Source: Atrina japonica (lineage: Eukaryota; Mollusca; Bivalvia; Pterioida; Pinnidae). From it: DNA of 64,000 bases. The notes under the pieces are model-generated. The model ran no database searches. It was not told the DNA's origin and saw nothing but the letters and a program-made list of their open reading frames with translations. Both the position numbers and the translations under genes were made by a program. Of the stretch, positions 1 to 9,179 are shown in pieces. The number at the start of each line of letters is the position of its first letter. The first letter of the stretch is position 1. Where the stretch lies: positions 62,001-126,000 of the forward strand of contig BROG01000457.1 of NCBI GenBank assembly GCA_030159075.1, written 5' to 3'.

Positions 1-304
1 CTGATTCTAAGTCATATTTGGCGAGTACCGAGGGTTCTTTCATATGTGGCAATGCCAAGTTATGTATCTTGTAAATTTCTAAGGCATTTGTTGTGTCAAC
101 CAAAGGTACTGACACAATAACTACAATGTTTTCGTCTTTGAAATATGTAGCACAAGTCAATGTTTTGTATAGGTCCCAAAGATCTTTTTCAGGGTCAAAA
201 GGCAAAGCAAAACGTGGATTCAATTGATTTTTGATTGATAAAAGTAATTGCCGAAACTGTAAAGGTTGAATGACAGAGGGTGCGAGGTGTCCCAGTGATA
301 ACAT
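1..304 (-). CDS. Envelope-like third ORF of the gypsy element, C-terminally cut by the window edge
   Basis: An open frame of 101 codons starts at an ATG (304-302) and continues past base 1. It lies downstream of Pol, where env sits in errantiviruses and vertebrate-type retroviruses. The visible part has a leucine-rich stretch, a PFDP motif, a YK...TC segment, then a hydrophobic strand followed by VPL and the motif EIYKIHNLALP. This succession (aliphatic strand, PL, then IY.I..LP) resembles what I know of the insect gypsy/baculovirus F-type fusion proteins. An in-frame stop lies just upstream of the ATG, so the N-terminal half may be missing, in another frame, or supplied by splicing. It would act as a membrane glycoprotein if complete; no signal peptide or anchor is visible here. 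Family assignment is an inference from motif pattern only. Confidence 0.45.
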   Translation of the reverse strand, partial: MLSLGHLAPSVIQPLQFRQLLLSIKNQLNPRFALPFDPEKDLWDLYKTLTCATYFKDENIVVIVSVPLVDTTNALEIYKIHNLALPHMKEPSVLAKYDLES

Positions 305-363
305 ATTCAATTGAATTTAGAGATATTGAATTTTGTTTTCCTGTAATTATATATGTAAATTGT

Positions 364-1060
364 CTAAAACTTAAGACTTTTCATCGTCTTACACATATTA
401 TCAAACATAGTCAAGTTATTCTTGCACATGTTATCAAATATATCCAAACTATTCTCATTCAACAAGTTATTCTTACACATGTTTTCAAATATATCCAAAC
501 TATTCTTATTCATGTTATCAAAAGTCGAATTTAAGACTATTAATATTTCTTTTGTAGTAGGGTCTATTTCGTCTACAAGTCTTTTTGAACTCTTAATTTC
601 ATTTATTTCTGTATCTTCTGTATCCTTATTTATTTCTTTGTTTTCTGTCTGAGTGTCTTGTTGTGTTAACTTTTCTCTATCATCTAACTTTGTGTTTCTG
701 TATATTCTCTTTAATTCTGCTAAAGGAATATCATCCTCACTATCTGAGTCATCTCGAATTTGCCTAGATCTCTTTACAATATCTTGATTTTCATTCTTAT
801 CAATTTCGTCATCTGAGATTCTGAATCTGGAGGTACTACATATGTTGATTTTCTTATCGGTCTATTTAATTTGTCTTGGGGTATCTCCCAATCATCTAAA
901 TTAGCTAACCTAAGATGTCGAGCATGTGTCTTAGTTGTTGTTCCTGTCAACTGATTCTTAACTATAAAACTTAGAGGTCCTTTTTCTTCAATAATCCTAT
1001 AATAAGGTGTCCATTTATTATCTAAATTTACTGGTTTTTCTTTGATTCTTAATATATACT
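364..1060 (-). pseudogene. C-terminal tail of gypsy Pol, frameshifted
   Basis: After the integrase core the coding sequence continues in other frames: one break near 1030-1045 (by an AAAAACC run) and one near 820. The first part, about 70 residues, contains WTPYY and a KTHARHLR motif, as in the integrase C-terminal domain where the chain follows the GDPVYI beta strand. The remainder is highly charged (many D, E, K, with a DSDSEDD stretch) and ends in a repeated NSLDIF.NMCKNN unit before a TAG stop (366-364). The repeated unit comes from a short tandem duplication visible in the DNA at about 420-510. I see no chromodomain signature. Role of the acidic tail is unknown. Confidence 0.6.
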
Positions 1061-2060
1061 GGATCTCCTATCTTGAAATTAATTTCTTGACTACCCCTAT
1101 CTGCATATCTCTTTTGTCTTTTCTTAGCGTCTTCTAAATTTTTGTGTACTAACGTAAAAGCTTTATGTTGCTGCTGTAATGCTATTTGATATTGGTCTTC
1201 CCCATTATATTTTCTTCTAGGTTTAAGAATTGAATCTAATGGTAATACTACATCCCTATTGTATAGTAAGTAGAAGGGTGAAAACTTGGTCGATTCACTT
1301 GGATGAAATCTAATTGCTGCTAATGTCTGATTCAAATATAAATCCCATGTCTGAACATCATCAGATATTTTCTTAGCCATTACATCATGTAAAGTTCTAT
1401 GAAATCTTTCTACCTTGCCGTTACTTTGAGGACTATAATAAGATGTTGTGATATGATCTATATTTAATTCTTTAAGTGTTTCTTGTACAGCCTTATTCAC
1501 GTTTTTCTGACCCATTATCTGTTAGTATCTGAAGTGGGCAACCATATCTTGGAAATATTTCTTCTAATATGAGATGGACTATATTATCAGCTGATTTACT
1601 TGGTACACTAAAAGCTTCTGGCCATCCAGAATATAAATCTATGAATGATACAATATACTTGTTGCCTGATAAGGTGGTGGGATATGGTCCTGATAGATCT
1701 AGACCAATTTTTGCGAAAGGATAAGGTGGAATATCCGTTTCTTTGAGAGGTGGATGTGTTTTCTTTTGGCTTCTAGTTTGACATGTTACACATTGATCTA
1801 CATATTTGTGCAACTTTTGGTACATTTTTGGAAAATAGTATTTTGGTCTAATGATGTCATATGTTTTATCTACTGCCATATGTCCTACAAAATCATGATG
1901 TTGTTTAATGACAATGTTTTCTAATTTTTCAGGTATGTACAATCTAAGTTTTGGATCTTCTGAATCTTGTTGAGATAAAAAATATAACAAACCATCTATT
2001 ACTATTAAACTATTTTGTTCCCTTTTTGTGGCACTACCTTTGTCTAATTTTATCTTAAGT
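1018..2060 (-). pseudogene. Integrase of the gypsy element, split by a frameshift
   Basis: Two overlapping frames (1990-1493 and 1515-1018) together make one integrase. The first holds the N-terminal HHCC zinc finger (H..H about 30 residues before CVTCQ) and the first two catalytic aspartates (GLDLSGPYP and LTDNGSE). The second holds the catalytic glutamate in SNGKVERFHR, giving a DDE triad, and the beta strand GDPVYIKN of the C-terminal domain. The break falls at a run of five T on the plus strand (about 1503-1507). Upstream, 2060-1990 encodes the linker from RNase H in this frame. The enzyme would insert element cDNA into chromosomes; as read here it is not translatable in one piece. Confidence 0.88.
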
Positions 2061-2075
2061 TTTGCTATCTTTTCA

Positions 2076-2741
2076 TCATTTTCTTGTTCTGTTTTTTATA
2101 TCTATGTCCCCTGGAAGATCTATAAACGGCTTGACTAAGTCATCTGGTGGATCTATCTTACAACTAGCGTATTTCTTTGGAGTGAACTTGTTTGAATTTA
2201 ATGCACCTACTTCTAAAAATCTATCATCTATTTCTATTTCGTCTGACTCTGACTCTGATTCAGAATTATCAATTTCTTGACTGTCTGGTATTCTTGACAA
2301 CAAGTCAGCGCAACAGTTAAATCTACCTTCTATATACTCAATCTTACAGTTATAACCTGCGATACTGAGAGCCCATTGTTGTATTTTCTTATTTTGCATA
2401 GGTGAATCTAATAAATATTTCAAGGGACGATGGTCTGTACGTACTACAAACTGAGCATCATGTAAATATAAGTCTAATTTCTTAAGAGCAAATGCTATTC
2501 CAAAACATTCTTTTTCTATTGTTGACCATTTTTTCTGAGATTTGCTTAATTTGTGAGACAAATAATAGATAGGTTTTTCTTCCCCAGTATCTGTAAGCTG
2601 TGTGAGACAAGCACCTACACAAGTATCACTAGCATCTGTGTATAACACATAAGGTTTGTTTGTATCAGGATAAGCTAACAAAGGTACTACTGTTAAACTG
2701 TCTTTGAGAAAATCAAGGCTACTTGGCATTCTTTTGACCAT
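2076..2741 (-). pseudogene. RNase H domain of gypsy Pol with tether and acidic linker
   Basis: The 221-residue frame begins in the RT connection and contains the RNase H core: TDASDTCVGACL (first catalytic Asp), the Glu of TIEKECFGIAFA, and RTDHRPLKYLL (third acidic residue). A WALSIAGY and DLLSR segment follow, typical of gypsy RNase H ends. The frame then runs into an acidic linker (SESESD) before integrase. It overlaps the RT frame at 2693-2741 in a different phase, so a small indel separates the two; another separates it from integrase near a six-T run at about 2090. RNase H removes the RNA template during reverse transcription. Confidence 0.85.
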
Positions 2742-4276
2742 CTAAATCTAGCATATTTCTTAGTTAACTCAATCAAAGGTTCTGCTATCTTTGAGAAATT
2801 TGGTATGAATCTCCTATAATAACTACACATGCCAATAAATCCCCTAATTTCTCTTACATTCTTTGGTACAGGTAATGTTCTTATAGCTTTCACTTTCTTT
2901 TCATTAGGTTTCACTCCATGTTCACTAACAATAAAACCTAAATATTCTATTTCTTTCTGAAAGAAACTACATTTCTTCAACTTCATTTTCAAACCATGTT
3001 GCCTGATCTTATCAAACACTATTTGAATATGTCTAAGATGTTCTTCTGAGTCTTTTGAAAATATTAAGATGTCATCTAAGTAAGCAGTGGCAAAGTCCTC
3101 ACATTCTTGTAATACTATGTTCATGAGTTCTTGGAAGATAGCTGGAGCATTACTTAACCCAAAGGGCATTACATTAAACTGAAATAACCCTTTGTGACAA
3201 GTAAATGTTGTTTTTTCTTTACTATCTTCATCCATTTGTACTTGCCAATACCCACTTTTAAGATCTAAACTAGTGAAATGTTTTGGCTTTTCCAACCTAG
3301 CTAAGATGTCATCAATCAATGGTAAGGGAAATGATATAGGTTTCACTATTTTATTTAAAGATCTAAAGTCTACACACATTCTTTTAGATCCGTCTTTCTT
3401 CCCAACTACAACTAATGGAAAAGCCCATGTTGACCTTGACCTTTCTATAATACCTGCATCTAACATTTCATCTACTGCCTTGTCAATCACTTGTCGTTTG
3501 TTAAGAGGTGTTCTATACGGCCTATTTCTGATTGGTGGATGGTCTCCTGTATCTATTTTCATTTTCACTGTACTAGTGTGACCTAACTCTGCATCAGTTT
3601 TTGCAAAAATATCTTTGTTTTCTTGTAACAGACTAAAAATACTTCTTTTATACTCCGAAGGTGCGTCAATATCTTTAAAAGAATCTACATCTCCTACTGT
3701 ATTTTCTGGACTTAAAGCTGTTGATTCTACTTGTATTTCATCTATTTCTAAAGCTCTAATTTTTCCTAACACTTGACCTCTTTTTAATCTATAAAATTTA
3801 TTTGTTTGATTAACTACTAATACTGGAATGTTTCTATTTCCTGTTACTGTTCCTATTGATTCTTGAACTACAAGTCCTGGGTCATCTAAAAGACATCCAT
3901 CATTGATACTTGAGATTTCAAAATTTTCTTTATTCCCCCTGTTAAATGCTCTATTTGTCCTAACAAAACATATTGTCTTACTCTGTGGTCTTAATGTAGT
4001 TGTTTTTGATACTCTTACTATGGATGATATGTGAGTGTCATCTTCAAATTTGACATAGGTTCTCCCTATTCTTAAGCAACCTAAATCAAAGTATAGTCTT
4101 ACTCCATTTTGTCTTAACCAGTCCCTACCAAGGATAAAGTTTCTATTCAAACCATCGGTGACATTAAACTTGTGATTCATGGTCATTTTATTCATCGTAA
4201 ATTTAATATTTACTGCACCTATTACTTTAAGTGATTGACCATTCACTGCCCTGAGATTTGGTTTTTTCTTTAACAA
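2693..4276 (-). CDS. Reverse transcriptase (plus C-terminal part of protease) of the gypsy element
   Basis: A 527-residue open frame, the longest in the window. The first about 60 residues are the C-terminal part of the retropepsin, with ILGRDWL (the conserved flap-side G-R-D segment of gypsy proteases). RT begins about residue 215: PYRTPL, then SPW-like SRSTWAFPLVVVGKKDGS, CVDFRSLNK, the catalytic TSLDLKSGYWQ, MPFGLSNAP, and YLDDILIFS with the metal-binding Asp pair. The thumb motif FLGF-like YLGFIVSEHGVKP follows. All catalytic residues are present. Synthesises element cDNA in cytoplasmic particles. The frame ends prematurely where RNase H should continue, because of an indel near 2700. Confidence 0.9.
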   Translation of the reverse strand: MLKKKPNLRAVNGQSLKVIGAVNIKFTMNKMTMNHKFNVTDGLNRNFILGRDWLRQNGVRLYFDLGCLRIGRTYVKFEDDTHISSIVRVSKTTTLRPQSKTICFVRTNRAFNRGNKENFEISSINDGCLLDDPGLVVQESIGTVTGNRNIPVLVVNQTNKFYRLKRGQVLGKIRALEIDEIQVESTALSPENTVGDVDSFKDIDAPSEYKRSIFSLLQENKDIFAKTDAELGHTSTVKMKIDTGDHPPIRNRPYRTPLNKRQVIDKAVDEMLDAGIIERSRSTWAFPLVVVGKKDGSKRMCVDFRSLNKIVKPISFPLPLIDDILARLEKPKHFTSLDLKSGYWQVQMDEDSKEKTTFTCHKGLFQFNVMPFGLSNAPAIFQELMNIVLQECEDFATAYLDDILIFSKDSEEHLRHIQIVFDKIRQHGLKMKLKKCSFFQKEIEYLGFIVSEHGVKPNEKKVKAIRTLPVPKNVREIRGFIGMCSYYRRFIPNFSKIAEPLIELTKKYARFRWSKECQVALIFSKTV

Positions 4277-4660
4277 CCTTAACCTTGATCGGAAGATTTT
4301 GGAAGCACTTTTTACTAATTAATGATACTTCTGCCCCTGTATCTACTAAAGTCCTAAATTTTTGTTTTTGAATCCATAGTACACATGAACTTGGATTTCC
4401 CGCCAATTGAATTTCATAATTTTTATCTAATTTACTACTAGAGTTATCTACCTTACTTTTTCTTAATTTTCTACTACATTTTCTACTACAACTCTTCTTA
4501 TCGGCTTCCTTATAAGAAGAGCCTTCTAGTTTTTCCTGTTCCCTATGTTCCCTATACTGAGACCATTGTTGTCCTATTCGCTGGGTGGAGTTTTCTGAAG
4601 TTTGTTCACTTACTACAGGTGGTGCAGGGAGTGCTAACTGTTTTATTTGACTGAGACGTA
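4277..4660 (-). CDS. Protease N-terminal region of Gag-Pol, with the active-site DTGA
   Basis: This segment is open in the phase that is -1 relative to the upstream Gag frame, and it contains LVDTGAEVSLIS at about 4320-4357, the aspartic protease catalytic loop. The upstream part is hydrophilic (K, E, S rich). The Gag frame stops at about 4661, and the -1 frame is open across that stop, so Pol is probably made by -1 ribosomal frameshifting. The likely slip region is the C6 run just before the Gag stop (plus strand about 4674-4679), but it is not a perfect X-XXY-YYZ heptamer. Another small break separates the DTGA segment from the RT frame at about 4276. Confidence 0.75.
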
Positions 4661-5296
4661 TTATCTCGCATTGGGGGGTGCCGGAAGTGCTAACATCTGA
4701 GGTGGTTCTGGTAATGCTAATGTTTGATCATCTGGCTGATTTTGCTGATATGTAAATTGTGGAGGTCGAAAGTTGAAGTTTTGCCTATTCCGATAAGTAT
4801 TGTGTGTAAACTGCGAGGGTGGAGGATCGTAATTTTGTCTATATTGATAGTTATTATTTGTTCTACCCCTGCCACGATTCGTTGGCGGTCCCTGATTATA
4901 CTGCCAATATGGTACCCAGTTGCGAGGGTTAATGTTTCGATTTGGACAATTTCTTTTAAGGTGACCTATCATGTGACATACCCAACATTCTGCGCCTAAT
5001 ACCCAATCTGGTACAGATTGTGAATTTTGTCTATTTGGACCTACTTGGTGGTTTCTTTGTATTGGATATTGTGGTCTAAACGTTTGTTGAGTTTGTTGTT
5101 TAGTTTTCTTAGCGTTTTTGAACCTAACCTGTTTCTTATTGTCTGCTACTGATATTTGTAAGTCATCGTCACTATCACTGTCACTGTCTGTCTCGTCAGC
5201 TGCATTTACATCTACCTTTTTAGGACAATTTTGAGTAGTGTGACCTTTTCTTAAACAATTCTTACATAGTTTATTTCTTAAGTGATCTACTTCCAT
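4661..5296 (-). CDS. Gag nucleocapsid part, two CCHC zinc knuckles
   Basis: The 211-residue frame carries CKNCLRKGHTTQNC near its start and CWVCHMIGHLKRNC in the middle, both exact CX2CX4HX4C knuckles that bind element RNA. Between them is an acidic DSDSDSDDD stretch and a basic KKQVRFKNAKKTKQ stretch; the end is rich in Q, N, P and R with a PPQ/LALP repeat. It overlaps the capsid frame by about 10 bases in another phase, so the ATG at 5296 is probably not a real start but the resumption of Gag after an indel in an A-run near 5320. Confidence 0.85.
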   Translation of the reverse strand: MEVDHLRNKLCKNCLRKGHTTQNCPKKVDVNAADETDSDSDSDDDLQISVADNKKQVRFKNAKKTKQQTQQTFRPQYPIQRNHQVGPNRQNSQSVPDWVLGAECWVCHMIGHLKRNCPNRNINPRNWVPYWQYNQGPPTNRGRGRTNNNYQYRQNYDPPPSQFTHNTYRNRQNFNFRPPQFTYQQNQPDDQTLALPEPPQMLALPAPPNAR

Positions 5297-5980
5297 TGTT
5301 GTATGTCTCTGTCTTCTTTTTCAGTTTTAAATCTAAACACATTTTGTGTGCCGTCTAACGTCAATGCAATTTGATCCCTAACATTTTGTTCGCGTGTCGC
5401 AATTTTAACTGCGGCTTCTAAAGTTGTAGGTTCTTCTCTAATCAATTTCATTTTGATGTAATCAAAAGTCACCCCCTTACAAAATATGTCTATCAACTGT
5501 TGTTCTACTAAGTCTTTTGTGCTTTTGTTTTTAGTCTGCTCTGTCGTATAAACATCCTCAGATGCTTGTATTATTCTTTCCCCAAACATTTGTACTGATT
5601 CGTCTGTCTCTTGTTTTAGATTTCTTAACTTAATTAAAGCCTGTCTTTTGTTTGTCACTTCCCCAAATTTTTCTTTTAATAATTTCTTGAGGTCCCCCCA
5701 ACTAGCTACATTTTCGTTATTTTCTTGTTCTATTAAATACCTCCTAATGAAATCCGCTACCGCCCCTGAACATGTTTACCAATGCTATACCCGGCATTTT
5801 CTGTACATTTAATTCAACTAAATTTGCATATCTTTCTATGTCTGATATCCATGCCTTAAGGTCTGCCGGTTTACCCGAAAAGTTCTTAATTACCTGATGT
5901 ACAGGTACTGCCATTGCACTTGCCATGTTAGAGAATTGTCTCAAAATGTTATCAAACATCTCTTTTTTCATCATTATCAC
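5287..5980 (-). pseudogene. Gag capsid region, broken by frameshifts
   Basis: Two frames (5980-5744 and 5658-5287), joined by an open stretch in the second frame, form a Gag capsid-like segment. The first has a FSGKPADLKAWISDIERY motif, as found at the start of gypsy retrotransposon Gag (PF03732-like) domains. The second has W-DLKKLL, the LRNLKQ..DESVQ.F pattern and IFCKGV...I...L, again typical of these Gags. The break falls at a GGGG run (plus-strand CCCC at about 5763-5766). Capsid proteins assemble the virus-like particle. Confidence 0.75.
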
Positions 5981-6266
5981 CTTTGTTTTCAGGTATCCCA
6001 GACACTCTACAAAATGGTGGTTCTCTATTTCCTACTCCCCCCGATATACTGTAGTACCTGTTACTACTACTTTCGGTTTTTGTTTGGTACGTCTGACTGA
6101 CTGATGCTTTTGTTTTATTTCTATTTTCAGTTTCATTTTGCATGTCTGTCTGATCTGACGTGGTTGGTCTATTTTTATTTACTTCTTCTAAAATTAAATT
6201 ATCCTCAATTTCTCCTAAAGCCGTAGCCATACTACTGAATTTTAGTCTACTATTTTCTTCTGCCAT
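5952..6266 (-). CDS. Gag N-terminal segment
   Basis: The frame begins MAEENSRLKF at 6266, about 280 bases downstream of the LTR, which suits the Gag start in a genomic transcript. The 104 residues are hydrophilic and low in recognisable domains, with many N, T, E and S. The frame stops at 5952 just after an A6 run (plus-strand T6 at about 5964-5969); the capsid continues in the next phase across that run. I would treat 6266 as the true Gag-Pol start. Confidence 0.65.
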   Translation of the reverse strand: MAEENSRLKFSSMATALGEIEDNLILEEVNKNRPTTSDQTDMQNETENRNKTKASVSQTYQTKTESSSNRYYSISGGVGNREPPFCRVSGIPENKGDNDEKRDV

Positions 6267-6549
6267 TATTAATTCTGTTTTTAATTTTGTATTTTATTTC
6301 AAATGTTAAATTTTGTGTTTAACTAATTTTGTTAAAGTTTTCAAAATAAGTTTTTATATTATTGCCTAAATAAATTAAAGTTGTAGTTTTTGTTTAAGAT
6401 AGAGTTTTGGTAATTTAAATTTTATTAAATTAAGTTTTAAGTTTTAGAGTTTGTCAAAAAGAATGTTCACAATTTGTGGTCAAAATAATAAGGTACTAAG
6501 AAAAGTAAAAGCCTTACCTTTTAGTTCCAAGTCTTGTGTTGTTCCCAGG

Positions 6550-6571
6550 TCTGATCCAGGTCACGGCACCA
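6550..6571 (-). promoter_or_regulatory. tRNA primer binding site of the gypsy element
   Basis: On the minus strand this reads TGGTGCCGTGACCTGGAT, starting with the TGG that pairs with the CCA end of a tRNA and lying directly beside the LTR. Minus-strand cDNA synthesis would start here. I cannot name the tRNA with certainty. Confidence 0.75.
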
Positions 6572-6636
6572 AATCGATATTTGTAAACCAACCCACAAAT
6601 ATCAATAACTCAAAGTCCGGTCTGTGATCGTATAGT

Positions 6637-6642
6637 TTTATT
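6637..6642 (-). terminator. Polyadenylation signal AATAAA in the gypsy LTR
   Basis: AATAAA on the minus strand inside the LTR, downstream of the TATA box, fitting the R region. Confidence 0.65.
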
Positions 6643-6755
6643 CTCAGCACAGCAGAGTACAGCAATGGTAACAAATGTTTCAACAATCAGAGAGTATGGT
6701 GGTGTTCTCTCTAGGCGGTTTCCCGCTGGTCTCTCTCGTTTCCAGAACTTCAGTG

Positions 6756-6763
6756 CTTATATA
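6756..6763 (-). promoter_or_regulatory. TATA box of the gypsy LTR
   Basis: TATATAAG on the minus strand, about 115 bases upstream of the AATAAA; transcription would start near 6730. Confidence 0.65.
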
Positions 6764-7404
6764 CGTTTGTCAGTTTTGACCAACGCAAAACACTAAAGTT
6801 CTAGAAGCTTCTAGAGAGTTAAATGCATCTACAATTGGAAGAATATGGGCGCCAGCATCATCAAAATCTGTCATAATGCAACCTTTGGTAACCTTTTTAC
6901 ACTATCATTCTTAGTACAACTTCAGTACTTTATATTAATTATCATTAACATCAATTCTTGTTTACCAAAACTGATGATGACAGATATTTTGACCTTTTAA
7001 CATGCAGCTTCAATTGCTGCTGAATTTGTAAAGGTGTTGACAAGTTGTTTATCCAAAACAGTATATTATATATTATAATAATGCTAAGTCATATTACTAA
7101 AATATTATGCTGAGTAATTTTGAATTTGGAATTTTATATCTAAATTAACTTTGTCAACATATTTACTTGACCGAATTAGAAATCATGTAATTTTAGCTGC
7201 CCGTATTTTCCCAAATACATATATAATATACATCAATACTATTTCAAGTCACACCAATTTATTTACGTATATAATTTCCTGAAAGATTTATCTCCCGTAC
7301 CTCATATTGTTACATATACACATACAACAGTCATATTTAGTGAATACAACTTACTGACAACTTAAAAGTCATATTAAGTGCACGACGGAACATTTTAGTT
7401 ATAT

Positions 7405-8412
7405 CATTGATAGATAGTAATATCTTTGACAAACACTCTCGATAGTCATATTTTTGACATACACTGACAATAGTCACATGACTGACATATATTGGCGATA
7501 GTCATACCTTTGACATACACTGGCGCTAGTCACATCTTTGACATATTCTAGCGATCTTTAACATATATACTAGACTAGTGATAGTCGTTTGTCTCACCTT
7601 GGACAGGTGTATCTACAATTTTCCCAGGCCAGAATTTCTCTGTCCAGACCCTAGGGTGTAGACGAGCTACACGCGATATGACGTCACAATATAATTTTAT
7701 AAAGTGGTGCTTCTATGTGATGAAAATACAGTGCATTAAAAGTTGCGTCCTATTTTATTTCCGTGCATAAACATTTGTCGACATACACCGACGATAGTCA
7801 CAATTTGAACATACATTGGCGACAATTGTATCTTAGACATGCACTGGCAATAGTCTTATTTTAAAATACACTGACGATCGTCGTGCCTTTGACATGGTAG
7901 TGGTAATCATATCTTTGACATACACTGGCTGGCGATAGTCATATCTTGACATACACTGACATAGTCACATTTTTGACATACATTGGCGATAATCGTATCT
8001 TTGACATAAACTAAAATAGTAATATCTTTGACCTATGTTAGTAATAGTTATATCATTGACGTACATTGGCGATAGTCATATCTTTGAAATAAACTCTCGA
8101 TAGCGATATCTTTGACATGCACTCTCGATAGTGATATCATTGACATACACTGACGATAGTCATAACTTTGACATGCACTCTCGATAGTCATAATTTTGAT
8201 ATACACTGACGATAGTCATAACTTTGATAGACACTCGATAGTCATAACTTTGATATGCACTGTCGATAGTCATGACTTTGACATACACTCTCGATAGTCA
8301 TAGTTTGAAATACACAGGCGATAGTAATATCTTACCTTTGACATATCAGTACACTGATGATAGCAATATATTTGATAAATACTGGCGATAGTCATAAATC
8401 TGACATACGCAT
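7405..8412. repeat. 28-bp diverged tandem repeat array, interrupted
   Basis: Units of about 28 bp with the core GATAGTCATATCTTTGACA and then TACACTGGC or TACTCTC follow each other, with many substitutions. A stretch at 7566-7785 lacks clear units and holds unrelated sequence. No coding potential. Confidence 0.8.
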
Positions 8413-9179
8413 GTCAAAAGTAATCCTATATATCCTGTATAAATGTAAAAACATTAATCATTATTTTACATACACAAGTGACAGTATTATTCAACTTTAC
8501 AATATTCATAAACGAAACTTTTCAACACTAAACTCACTAAATAGATATAGTCTATTTTTAGAATGTATGCAAATTAAACGAGCGTAATTTGGGTCTGCGA
8601 GATGGAACCCGTTGAGCTGTATTCATGCACATGACAAGACCAACAACCACCCCTCTTCGTGTAAACACTGAAAAGAGATTACAATATGAATTCATGATAT
8701 CATTACTAGTATGTTAATATATTGAGTCAGCGGCTGAGAAAAGAGTCATTAGGACAATTTGGGTACAAATTGTTACTTTTGTGTTTCAAGAAACTTGAAC
8801 ATTAGTGGATTTAAATAATATAATTTGAGAATGAGTGCAGACGAGAGGAAATGTTTTTTGCGCCGCGAAAAATCTTCAAAATTAGTAATATTACGTCAGA
8901 CGGAATTTCTGGTATTTCATTGGTTATGTTGCAAGACCCCATTTCTCAGCCAATGGCTCATTGTATCGTCATGAATAAAACATTGTCCAAACATTTGTAA
9001 TGGAGAACATTACAATAATACTGTTTTTGACATAAATAAGGGATAAGTAATCTTTAAAAAAAAATTGTTTTTTTTTAAAAAATGATTAAGTATGAAATTC
9101 AAATCTTGAGTACAGACCAGCTTTTATGAGATTCAGTACCCATAAGAAGTCCAGTGGTACTTCATATTCAGCTTCAATG
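8413..9179. other. No gene recognised
   Basis: AT-rich sequence without an ORF, repeat unit or RNA I can support; short poly-A and poly-T runs near 9055-9080. Confidence 0.5.

Larger units (their letters stand above)
1..6981 (-). mobile_element. Ty3/gypsy LTR retrotransposon, nearly full length
   Basis: Reading leftwards on the minus strand the order is: LTR with TATA box and polyadenylation signal, tRNA primer binding site, Gag with two CCHC knuckles, aspartic protease (DTGA), reverse transcriptase (YLDD), RNase H, integrase (HHCC finger and DDE), a hydrophilic Pol tail and a third ORF that leaves the window. The order RT, RNase H, integrase is diagnostic of Ty3/gypsy rather than Copia. The 3' LTR lies outside the window, so LTR-LTR divergence cannot be used to date the insertion. 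The reading frames are broken about eight times by small indels while the protein sequence between breaks is well preserved, so it is either a young inactivated copy or one damaged by sequencing indels. The right boundary (about 6981) is inferred from a TGT start on the minus strand and is uncertain by tens of bases. Confidence 0.9.
6574..6981 (-). repeat. 5' LTR of the gypsy element
   Basis: The segment just upstream of the primer binding site has promoter and terminator signals in LTR order on the minus strand: TATATAAG at 6763-6756, then AATAAA at 6642-6637 about 115 bases downstream, then a short U5 ending by the PBS. The U5 end contains the inverted pair ATATTTGT/ACAAATAT. The 5' end is placed at a TGTCATC start; no matching 3' LTR is in the window, so length is approximate. 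Confidence 0.7.

Noticed and set aside
3273..3581. 102-codon plus-strand ORF
   Set aside because: Antisense shadow of the RT frame.
7405..8412. CRISPR-like array
   Set aside because: Units are contiguous and diverged, without unique spacers between identical repeats, and the DNA is eukaryotic.
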